Assembly: GCA_002376325.1 (NCBI GenBank)
Contig: DFMR01000080.1
Span: 1,593 to 9,820, forward strand
DNA: 8,228 bases
Reading direction: 5' to 3'
Source: Proteobacteria bacterium UBA3588
GTDB taxonomy: Bacteria > Pseudomonadota > Gammaproteobacteria > Thiohalomonadales > Thiohalomonadaceae
The notes below the pieces were generated by a model. That model saw only the letters and a list, made by a program, of their open reading frames with translations, was not told where the DNA came from and made no database searches. Below are positions 1 through 6,800 of this stretch, piece by piece. Positions within the stretch are counted from its first letter, which is position 1. Every line of letters begins with the position of its first letter. The position numbers and the translations under genes are program-made.

Positions 1-1436
1 GTCAAATGTTCGAGTTCGTCATGGGAATAGCCGGTGATGTTGCACAACGCATCGTTGACGCGGAGGAAAATGCCGTGCAGCGATACGATTGCCATCCCGA
101 CGGGGTTGCTGTCCATGATGCTGCGGAACCGTTGCTCACTCGCCTGTAACGCCAGTTCGGCGCTCTTGCGCTCAGTGACGTCGCGGGTAACGCTCAACAA
201 CGCCGTTATGTCATTGTTGGCGCCGCGCAGCGGTGCGGCGGTTGTTTCCAACCACAAGTGCACGCCTTTGAGGTTGATGATTTCGAATTCTAAACGTCCC
301 GAGTCACCGTAGAAAACCCGGCGGGTGAGTTCATCGAATTCCCGCCGGTACTCCGGAAGAATCATATGCGGCACCGATTTGCCGATAACCTCATCGGCCG
401 AATCGGCGCCGAGCATGTCGAGTCCGGCGCGATTCATCTGCAGCAGCGTGCCGTCGGCGGCCATCAGCTTCACGCATTCAGGCTCGGTTTCGATGATGGT
501 GCGCAGTTGCCCCTCACTGTCCGCCAGCCGCCGCCCCATCCGATCGCGTTCGATGGCCGAACCGACCCAGCGGGCCAGGAGTTGCACGAATTCGCGGTCG
601 CCGTCGTCGAATTTGCGGCCGTAGCGGCGGGCGGTACTGAAGTTGACGGTACCGAAGACCTTATCGTCGACGATGACGGGCGCGGCGATATAGGCATCGA
701 GATGGCTGGTGCGATAGCACGGGTGGCCGCGATCATCGGAGTTCCCGACATGCTCGATGGCGACGACGCCGCCTTGTTGCACGGTACCGCCGCAATAGGT
801 GTCGCCGAGGGAAAAGGTCTGGTTGTCCGCCAATGTGTCCGGCGGCGAGATCTGCGAGACGATGCGGTAGCTGTCTCCTTGGATCTCGCTGACGATGCCG
901 AATTCAAGCCCCAGATGCACCGCACCGATAGTGAGCGCCTGGCGGAACTGCTCCACCAGCGGTTGGCGCGAGAACGTGGCGATCTCACTCAAACGACGCA
1001 GGCTGGCACGCTGGCGGCGCTCCGCTTCTTCGATGCGGATGTGGGGTGTGATGTCGTGGCCGATGGCCAACAGTCCGCGACGGCTGCCGTCGGGATGGAA
1101 CAGCGGCAGCTTGGTGACCTCGAAGGTGTGGAGTTCGCCGCTGTGCGGATCGTGGAGGTATTCGGTCGTATCGAAGCGCGAACCGCTGGTCCACGCCTGT
1201 TCGTCGGCGCGGTGGCAGGCGGCATAGGCCTCGGCAAGGTCGGGGTAGAGCAGTGCCAGTTCAAGGTCGGTCTTGCCTTCCCACGCCTTGCCGGCCAGGC
1301 CGAACAGGCGCAGGGCTGCGGAATTCAGCAAGCGCCAGCAGCCGTCGCCGTCCTTGAAAAAGATCGCATCGGGCAGCGCCTCGATAAGTGCAGCGAGCCG
1401 TGCGGCGACCTCATCGGTCGAATCATCATGTGACAT
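1..1436 (-). CDS. PAS-GAF-PAS-PAS sensor protein, cut by the left window edge
   Basis: The reverse strand reads open for 478 codons from ATG at 1436-1434 to the edge. An in-frame TAA lies 15 bases before the ATG and no other start codon lies between, so the start is secure although no strong Shine-Dalgarno is visible. Domains by eye: PAS 1 at about residues 12-136 (LPDAIFFKDGDGRW, ending GHDIT); GAF at about 150-298 (GDTYCGGTV with Cys214, then RGHPCY, ending RWVGSAIER); PAS 2 at about 305-426 (ending RDVTERK); and the first part of PAS 3 from about 430 (SEQRFRSIMDSNPVGMAI). There is no signal peptide or membrane segment, so it should be cytoplasmic. PAS and GAF domains sense small ligands, redox state or light and pass the signal to an output domain. 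That output (histidine kinase, GGDEF or EAL) lies off the window, so the enzyme activity cannot be named. The gene is divergent from the HD-GYP and kinase genes. Confidence 0.93.
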   Translation of the reverse strand, partial: MSHDDSTDEVAARLAALIEALPDAIFFKDGDGCWRLLNSAALRLFGLAGKAWEGKTDLELALLYPDLAEAYAACHRADEQAWTSGSRFDTTEYLHDPHSGELHTFEVTKLPLFHPDGSRRGLLAIGHDITPHIRIEEAERRQRASLRRLSEIATFSRQPLVEQFRQALTIGAVHLGLEFGIVSEIQGDSYRIVSQISPPDTLADNQTFSLGDTYCGGTVQQGGVVAIEHVGNSDDRGHPCYRTSHLDAYIAAPVIVDDKVFGTVNFSTARRYGRKFDDGDREFVQLLARWVGSAIERDRMGRRLADSEGQLRTIIETEPECVKLMAADGTLLQMNRAGLDMLGADSADEVIGKSVPHMILPEYRREFDELTRRVFYGDSGRLEFEIINLKGVHLWLETTAAPLRGANNDITALLSVTRDVTERKSAELALQASEQRFRSIMDSNPVGMAIVSLHGIFLRVNDALCNITGYSHDELEHL

Positions 1437-1448
1437 AGCTTCAACTAC

Positions 1449-1458
1449 CGGTTAACCG
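1449..1458. promoter_or_regulatory. 10-bp palindrome CGGTTAACCG near the sensor start
   Basis: This perfect inverted repeat ends 13 bases before the ATG of the minus-strand sensor. It contains GTTAA, the word found at 11-bp spacing in the two other regulatory-looking spots of this window. It lies in the untranslated leader and could be an operator half-site or chance. No regulator can be named. Confidence 0.25.
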
Positions 1459-1653
1459 CCATAGGGCAGTAAGCTAGGAAATCCGTGGCATCGCCTTGAA
1501 TCTGTCGCGTATGCGTGTCCCGAGTTTTCCCGGCAGTTCCTCAATCGTGAAGCGGCGCCTGGTAGATTGGAACTTTGCGTCCCCGGCCTTTCGGCGGAGG
1601 TAGCCATTATCAGGAGCCGCGTATCTTACCGTCCGTTACCGGCGGATGCTATG

Positions 1654-1671
1654 GGCTGGAGCGCTCCAGCC
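1654..1671. repeat. 18-bp perfect palindrome GGCTGGAGCGCTCCAGCC
   Basis: The 18 bases equal their own reverse complement. As RNA this would be a 7-bp stem with a GCGC loop. No T-run follows on either strand, so it does not look like an intrinsic terminator. It sits about where a -35 element would lie relative to the TAAAAT at 1687, which would suit an operator for a dimeric repressor, but that is inference. Confidence 0.6.
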
Positions 1672-1721
1672 TTGTGGTCAATTGGGTAAAATGTGAACTG
1701 ATGGGCGTAAGATGAGACGCC

Positions 1722-1743
1722 GTTAACACGCGGTTAAGCGCGA
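1722..1743 (+). promoter_or_regulatory. Two GTTAA words at 11-bp spacing
   Basis: GTTAA starts at 1722 and again at 1733, exactly 11 bp apart. Tandem half-sites at 11-bp spacing are typical of OmpR/PhoB-family response regulators, which bind head-to-tail on one face of the helix. The same word and spacing appear at 2372-2404. Outside the GTTAA core the two 11-mers do not agree, so this is the weaker of the two sites. It lies just upstream of the broken membrane-protein gene. Confidence 0.3.
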
Positions 1744-1763
1744 AGGCGGTTGGTGGTCAACAA

Positions 1764-2283
1764 TTGGATGGAAAGCGCGCCCTCTTCTCCTTGCCGATGC
1801 CGCCGGCGATGATGATCAAGATCACTCGCTACAGTTTTGGCGGGACCTGCGCCATTGTCTCCCCCCGCATGGCGCTGATTACGGGACTGAATGCCGCCAC
1901 CGCGACCGTCTCCGCGATTATCGGCAGCCTGATGATTGTGGTGCTGGCCGATAATCTCGCCGCTTCGCTCCGCATCCACATCTATCGGGAATCGGAACGG
2001 CTGGAACCGAGATAGGCGTTTCGCGTTAGCGTGGCCAATTTCTTTACGCCCTCCCCATGTCGCTGGCCTATTTATTGTTCTTGCTGCTGTTGCCCGTCGA
2101 CACGGCATCGCCGTATCGCTGTCGTGGGGGGCGCTGTTGCTGCTATTGATCAGTTTTTACGTCGCGCGGGAGCGCCGCGTCAGTGTTGTATCGGCGATCG
2201 TCAAGTCTGCAACGGCGGCACTGGTCGTGGTGGCGACCGGCCAAGCGATGGGCGCGCGGCTCCCGCAGCTGTTACACGGGTAA
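1764..2283 (+). pseudogene. Decayed VIT1/CCC1-related small membrane protein
   Basis: Three consecutive pieces in three frames together read like one small membrane protein. Piece 1 (to 2012) contains RYSFGGTCAIV, MALITGLNAATA and VVLADNLAASLRIHIYRESE. From memory these match a family of VIT1/CCC1-related proteins (vacuolar iron/manganese transporter superfamily) with core words like RYSFGATSAIV and LADNISDSLGIHIYQESE. A TAG at 2013-2015 stands where the family has a coding residue, and the same frame continues as AFRVSVANFF. One base seems lost at 2049-2056, after which MSLAYLLFLLLLPVDT reads from 2057. A second base seems lost near 2105-2106, after which IAVSLSWGALLLLLISFYVA reads on to the TAA at 2281-2283. 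The start is uncertain: TTG at 1764 has GGTGG at suitable distance, and ATG at 1797, 1809 or 1812 is also possible. Three lesions in about 500 bp beside long intact genes argue for a real pseudogene, though sequencing error cannot be excluded. The family name is from memory. Confidence 0.65.
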
Positions 2284-2371
2284 GCGGTCGTGGCGAGATC
2301 GTCGTTGATCGCGCGGCAGCAAGCTATGCGCACGTTTATGGTGCTCATGCCTGGGTCTGATCGATAAAAAG

Positions 2372-2404
2372 GTTACTGTAAAGTTAATGTTAAGTTAATC
2401 CTTG
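2372..2404 (+). promoter_or_regulatory. Three GTTA words at exact 11-bp spacing, candidate OmpR/PhoB-type site
   Basis: GTTA starts at 2372, 2383 and 2394. The first two 11-mers, GTTACTGTAAA and GTTAATGTTAA, agree at 9 of 11 positions; the third agrees with the second at 7. An extra GTTAA lies at 2389. Head-to-tail 11-bp repeats are the known binding pattern of OmpR/PhoB-family regulators. The site is about 220 bp upstream of the HD-GYP start and points the same way. The regulator is unknown; the HD-GYP protein itself has no DNA-binding domain. Confidence 0.45.
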
Positions 2405-2406
2405 GC

Positions 2407-2420
2407 GCCGCGGACGCGGC
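2407..2420 (+). terminator. GC-rich inverted repeat, weak terminator-like
   Basis: GCCGCG at 2407-2412 and CGCGGC at 2415-2420 are complementary, giving a 5-bp stem with a 4-base loop. TTTGTCGATTT follows, a broken T-tract, so it could be a poor intrinsic terminator for transcripts from the pseudogene side. It could equally be an operator or chance in GC-rich DNA. Confidence 0.22.
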
Positions 2421-2454
2421 TTTGTCGATTTATCGCTTGTTCTTCGCCAAATTT

Positions 2455-2472
2455 TTGATACACCTTGATACA
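2455..2472 (+). repeat. TTGATACA direct repeat, 10-bp period
   Basis: TTGATACA occurs at 2455-2462 and again at 2465-2472, in the most AT-rich patch of the upstream region. The one-helical-turn spacing would suit a regulator site or a promoter core, but no regulator or sigma factor can be assigned. Confidence 0.35.
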
Positions 2473-2493
2473 TATACATTGCTCGGACAGAAT

Positions 2494-2591
2494 GAGGCGG
2501 CAACCTGCGGGTGGCACGGTGTTTGACGGGCCTGTGCCGCAGCGCTCCTTTGCGGCGATCTCCGCAGCTGAGTCGCTGGCCGGTGCGCCTC
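2494..2591 (+). other. Candidate structured 5' leader of the HD-GYP mRNA
   Basis: Three helices can be drawn in the leader. GAGGCG (2494-2499) pairs with CGCCTC (2586-2591) and closes the domain. CTGCGG (2505-2510) pairs with CCGCAG (2537-2542). TGCGG (2551-2555) pairs with CCGCA (2562-2566). CCGCAG occurs again at 2562-2567, so the first CTGCGG strand has two possible partners and the two inner helices can exchange. The closing helix ends 11 bases before the ribosome binding site. This is the geometry of a switch or attenuator, but six-base complements are common in GC-rich DNA. It does not match what I know of the GEMM-I cyclic-di-GMP riboswitch. Confidence 0.25.
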
Positions 2592-2602
2592 CTTATCCAT
2601 AT

Positions 2603-2608
2603 AGGAAA
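2603..2608 (+). promoter_or_regulatory. Ribosome binding site AGGAAA of the HD-GYP gene
   Basis: AGGAAA ends 11 bases before the ATG at 2620. The spacing is slightly long, but it is the only purine-rich match near the start and supports that ATG, which lies about a dozen codons before the receiver domain. Confidence 0.6.
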
Positions 2609-2619
2609 CTCTCGTCATC

Positions 2620-3753
2620 ATGCAGATTCCGACGCGGCCGATCGCCGCTGAAAGCCCAACCGTAACAATCCTGGTCGTGGACGATGCGCCTGAAAACCTA
2701 ACGGTATTAGGCGAGTTGCTGCAGCCGCAATATCGGGTGCGCGCCGCCACTTCGGGAGCGCGTGCGCTGGAGATCGCTGCTGCGGAGCCCTATCCCGACT
2801 TGATCCTGCTCGACGTGATGATGCCGGAGATGGACGGTTATGAGGTGTTGCGGCGCCTGCGCGAAAACGAATACACGCGTGACACCCCCGTCATCTTCAT
2901 TACCGCGATGGATGCCACCGAAGATGAGGAGCGCGGTCTCGAATTGGGTGCGGTGGATTACATCACCAAGCCGTTGCGGCCGGCCATTGTCGCGGCGCGT
3001 GTGCGCACGCAACTGGAACTGAAACGCGCGCGCGACTGGTTGAGCGATCAAAACCAGTTTCTCGAGGCCGAGGTTGCGCGCCGGATGACCGAAAATCAGA
3101 TGATACAGGATGTCAGTATCAACGCATTGGCACGCCTGGCCGAAACGCGCGATCCCGAAACCGGCAATCATATCCTGCGTACCCAGGAGTACGTGCGCGT
3201 GCTCGGTGTGCAGTTGCAGGACCATCCGCGTTTCTCGGAATTCCTCTCCGACCATACCGTCGCACTGCTGGCAAAATCGGCGCCGCTGCATGATATCGGC
3301 AAGGTCGGCATTCCCGACAACATACTGCTCAAGCCGGGCAAGCTGGAGCCGGACGAATGGAAGATCATGAAGACTCACGCCAAGCTCGGCTCGGATGCGA
3401 TCGAGCGGGCGGAGCACGATATCGCCCGCTCGGTGGAGTTTCTTTCGCTGGCGAAGGATATCGCCCATTGGCACCACGAACGCTGGGACGGCAGCGGTTA
3501 TCCTGACGGACTTGCAGGCGACGCGATACCGATCTCGGCCCGCCTGATGGCGCTGGCGGATGTCTTCGATGCGCTGATCAATCGCCGTGTCTACAAGGAA
3601 CCGGTGCCGTTTGCCCAATCGCGCGACATCATCGTTGCCGAGCGGGGGCGTCATTTCGACCCGGACGTGGTGGACGCTTTCGTTGCCGCGATCGACGAAT
3701 TCGAGGCCATCGCTCGACGTTACACCGATCGCAAATCGTTGGCGCCGGAGTGA
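2620..3753 (+). CDS. Response regulator with REC and HD-GYP domains, cyclic-di-GMP phosphodiesterase (RpfG-like)
   Basis: This intact 377-residue protein has two domains. The receiver spans about residues 15-130: acidic pair D21 D22, phosphoacceptor D65 in LILLDVMMPEMDGYE, T95 and K117 in ITKP. After a helical linker (about 131-165) comes a complete HD-GYP domain, about 166-365: H184; H224 D225 in LHDIGKVGIPDNILLKPG; H253 in MKTHAKLG; H285 H286 E287 in HWHHERWD; G293 Y294 P295 in GSGYPDGL; and D314 in DVFDAL. In this family these residues bind the metals and hydrolyse cyclic-di-GMP to pGpG or GMP, so the protein is predicted to be active. There is no membrane segment, so it acts in the cytoplasm, under control of receiver phosphorylation. 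Size and order fit RpfG-like proteins, where the partner is a hybrid sensor kinase. The large kinase gene starts 111 bp downstream in the same direction and is the likely partner. The ATG at 2620 is supported by AGGAAA at 2603-2608. Confidence 0.96.
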   Translation: MQIPTRPIAAESPTVTILVVDDAPENLTVLGELLQPQYRVRAATSGARALEIAAAEPYPDLILLDVMMPEMDGYEVLRRLRENEYTRDTPVIFITAMDATEDEERGLELGAVDYITKPLRPAIVAARVRTQLELKRARDWLSDQNQFLEAEVARRMTENQMIQDVSINALARLAETRDPETGNHILRTQEYVRVLGVQLQDHPRFSEFLSDHTVALLAKSAPLHDIGKVGIPDNILLKPGKLEPDEWKIMKTHAKLGSDAIERAEHDIARSVEFLSLAKDIAHWHHERWDGSGYPDGLAGDAIPISARLMALADVFDALINRRVYKEPVPFAQSRDIIVAERGRHFDPDVVDAFVAAIDEFEAIARRYTDRKSLAPE

Positions 3754-3864
3754 CTGCAACGCCGGACGCGGGCGATACCCGATAGCGTCGATTGCCTTGC
3801 GCCCAGTCCATTCTCTTCGCTCCGGCAGGGGATGGTGATCCATTCGTATTGAGACTGATGCCCG

Positions 3865-6800
3865 ATGACGATTCGACTGCGATTGTTGCTGATTGCGTTG
3901 CTGCCGCTGCTGGCCGTGCTGCTTACCCTGCCGGTCTATTTATGGGCCAACGCACGCAACGACGCGATCTTCGTGCGTCATCTTGGCCTGGATAGTCTGG
4001 TCGAGACCACCGGCCGGCTGATCGCCGTCGACCAGGTGTTTATCGACCATCCGGAACGTCCGGCAACACGACGGCAGATGGCGGCGGCGGCGCAGCAACT
4101 GCGCAAAGCGTTGGCCCAGCTGGGGGAGACGGAGCGCTCGCCGCTGGGCAGGTCACTGGGCGACGGCGTGCGATCGATGCTGCGCCAGCTCGACGACATC
4201 GCGGCACAGCCTCTCTCCCCAAACAACCGGAAGGAATTCACCGCCCGCATGCAGGCGCGCAACGAACGGCTGCTGCATACTTCCCAATCGCTGATCGACA
4301 ACGCCCTGGCACTGGGCAACGCCCACGTTCGCGCGATGCATCGGACGTGGAACAAGACCCTGCTGTGGCTGTTCGGCGCCTATGGCACGGTGCTGGCCAT
4401 GGCCCTTGTCGGTACGTTGTTCATCAGCCGCCGCATCGTCGGCGGTCTGCGCCTGTTGCGGCATGGCGCCGCAGCGATCAGCGGCGGCGACCTGGAGGCG
4501 CGCGTGGCGCTGCTCGGCGGCGACGAACTGGGCAGGATGGCCGACAGCTTCAACGAGATGGCGCGACGCATCGACCAGCTGGTGACCCGGTTGCAGCAGC
4601 GCGAACAGTGGCTCAGTGTCGCCCAGTCGGCGGGCGGGGTGGGCGTTTGGGAGTGGGATGCGGCCGGCGGCATCACCCACTGGAGCCCCGAGACCGAGGC
4701 GCTCTATGGACTGGAGCCCGGCACCTTCCGTGGCGATCGGCAGCACTGGCTGGAGCTGGTCCATCCGGACGACGTGGCGCAGGTGGCCGCGGCGGTCGAA
4801 CAGTGGTATTCGGCGCGAGGGCCGTTCGTCATCGAGTACCGTATCCGCCTGCCGTCGGGGGAGATGCGTTGGCTGGTGTCGCGCGGCGAGGCGGTCTGCG
4901 ATGCCGACGGCAAGCCGATCCGTCTGACCGGCGTCAACGTCGATATCACCGAGCGCAAGCGGACCGAGGAGCGGTTGGTCGCCAGCGAGTCGCGCTATCG
5001 GGCGCTGGTGGAGCAGTCGCTGGTCGGCATCTACATCATCCAGGACGGCGTGTTCCGCTACGTCAATCCGGTGTTCGCCGGCATCTTCGGTTACGGCGGA
5101 CCGGAGGAGATCATCGACCACATGCCTTTTGCCGAGCTGGTCGCACCCGAAGACCGGGCGACGGTGGTGGCGAGCATCGAACGCAGGATAGCCGGGCAAG
5201 TCGCGGATGCTCATTACGAATTCACCGGGCTGCGGCGCGATGGCGGGACGGTAAGCGTCGAGGTGCATGGGCGCGCCCTGCAGTATCAGGGGCGGCCGGC
5301 GGTGATCGGCGTGATCCTCGACATCACGGTGCGCGAGCAGTCGCTGCGGGCCATCGAAAACGAACGCTCCCGCCTGCGCACGCTGATCCAGACCATCCCC
5401 GACCTGGTCTGGCTGAAAGATCCGGAGGGCGTGTTCCTCGCCTGCAACTCCACCTTCGAGCGCTTGGTCGGTAAGGTGGAGGCCGAGATCGTCGGCAAGA
5501 CCGATTACGATTTCCTGCCGCAGGAGGCGGCAGACTTCTTCCGCCGGAAGGATCGCGCGGCGGTGGCGGCGGGCGGTCCCAGCGTCAACGAGGAGTGGGT
5601 CACCTTCGCCGGCGAGGAGCACCGGCGGCGGCTGGAGACCATCAAGACACCGATGTACGACAGCGACGGCCGGCTGGTCGGCGTGCTGGGCATCGGCCGC
5701 GACATCACCGAACGGCGGGCGGCGGAGCAGGCGTTGCGCGAGAAAGACCAACTGCTGAACGAAATGAGCGAAATGGCGCATGTGGGCGGCTGGTCCTTCG
5801 ATGCGCTCACCGGCAAAGGCACCTGGACCGAAGAGACGGCGCGCATTCACGAAATCGATCCGGAGCAGGAGACCAACGCCGAGCTCGGACTTGGTTTCTT
5901 CCATGGCGAGTCGCGGCGGCTGATCGAGGCGGCCGTGCGCGAGGCGGTGGAGACAGGGACGCCTTACGATCTGGAGCTGGATATGGTCACCGCCAAAGGC
6001 AACCACAAGTGGGTGCGCACCATCGGTTTTCCAGTGAGTGAGAGCGGAAAGGTGGTGAAGGTACAGGGCGCAATCCAGGATATCACCGAGCGTCATCAAG
6101 CCGTCAAGGCGCTGCGCGAAAGTGAAGCGCTGTATCGCTCGCTGTTCGACAACATGCTGAATGGATTCGCCTACTGCAAGATGTTGTTCGACGGCGATCA
6201 GCCCCAGGATTTCGTCTACCTGAGCGTCAATGACGCGTTTGAAAAACTGACCGGTCTGAGCGGGGTGGTGGGTCGGCGCGTGAGCGAAGTGATTCCCGGC
6301 ATCCGCGAGGCCGACCCGGAACTGTTCGCGGTCTATGGGCGGGTGGCGCGCAGCGGGGTGCCGGAGCATTTGGATTCCTACGTGACGGCGCTCGATATGT
6401 GGTTCGCTTTGTCGGTCTATAGTCCCAAGCGCGACTATTTCGTGGCAGTGTTCGACGTCGTCACCGAGCGCAAGCGCGCCGAAGCGGCGTTGCTGGCGAG
6501 CGAGGCGAAGCTGCATGCCATACTCGATAACGCCGCCGACGCGGTATTCGTCACCACGCCTGGCGGCCATTTTGACTACGCCAATCAACAGGCGGTCGCT
6601 CTGCTCGACTATACGGCGCAGGAATTGCGCGGCATGGGAATCATCGATGTAGCGCCGCCGGATGAACTCCAACGATCCTTGGCGCTGTTCGATTTGCTGT
6701 TGAGCAAAGGCCATGTACGCGCCGAGCTGATGATGCAGCGCAAGGATGGCGGCGTGGTGCCGGTGGAGGTCAATGCGGTACGGCTGCCCGACGGCAATTT

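Larger units (their letters stand above)
1437..1763. other. Intergenic region between the minus-strand sensor and the pseudogene
   Basis: No credible gene is seen on either strand. It must hold the promoter of the minus-strand sensor. It also contains a 10-bp palindrome, an 18-bp palindrome and an 11-bp-spaced GTTAA pair, each listed separately. A TAAAAT at 1687-1692 resembles a plus-strand -10 box, but no good -35 sits at the right spacing (the 18-bp palindrome occupies that place), so I do not call a promoter. TTACCG occurs twice 10 bp apart (1626 and 1636). GTGGTCAA followed by TTGG occurs near 1674 and again near 1753. Confidence 0.6.
2284..2619. other. Regulatory region upstream of the HD-GYP gene
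   Basis: No convincing gene is seen in this 336-bp stretch. It holds the 11-bp GTTA repeats, a GC-rich inverted repeat, an AT-rich patch with a repeated TTGATACA, and a leader with paired segments, all listed separately. Transcription of the HD-GYP gene most likely begins in or near the AT-rich patch (2451-2480), but I could not find a -35/-10 pair good enough to call. Confidence 0.6.

Noticed and set aside
366..1433. Plus-strand open frame of 355 codons
   Set aside because: It is antisense to the PAS-GAF-PAS-PAS sensor, whose reverse-strand reading shows clear domain motifs; this one shows none.
1626..1641. TTACCG repeated at 10-bp distance
   Set aside because: Only two short copies with no other support; likely chance.
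2049..2110. Programmed ribosomal frameshifting to join the three pieces of the membrane protein
   Set aside because: Two separate shifts plus an in-frame TAG, without a classical slippery heptamer, are better explained by mutation or sequencing error.
2494..2591. GEMM-I cyclic-di-GMP riboswitch
   Set aside because: The conserved core words of GEMM-I that I remember are not present; only generic paired segments are seen.
2707..3843. Minus-strand open frame of 378 codons
   Set aside because: It is antisense to the intact REC-HD-GYP gene and has no recognisable domain.
3792..3995. Short plus-strand frame overlapping the kinase start
   Set aside because: It overlaps the N-terminal membrane helix of the kinase in another frame and has no family likeness; the ATG at 3858 belongs to this shadow frame.
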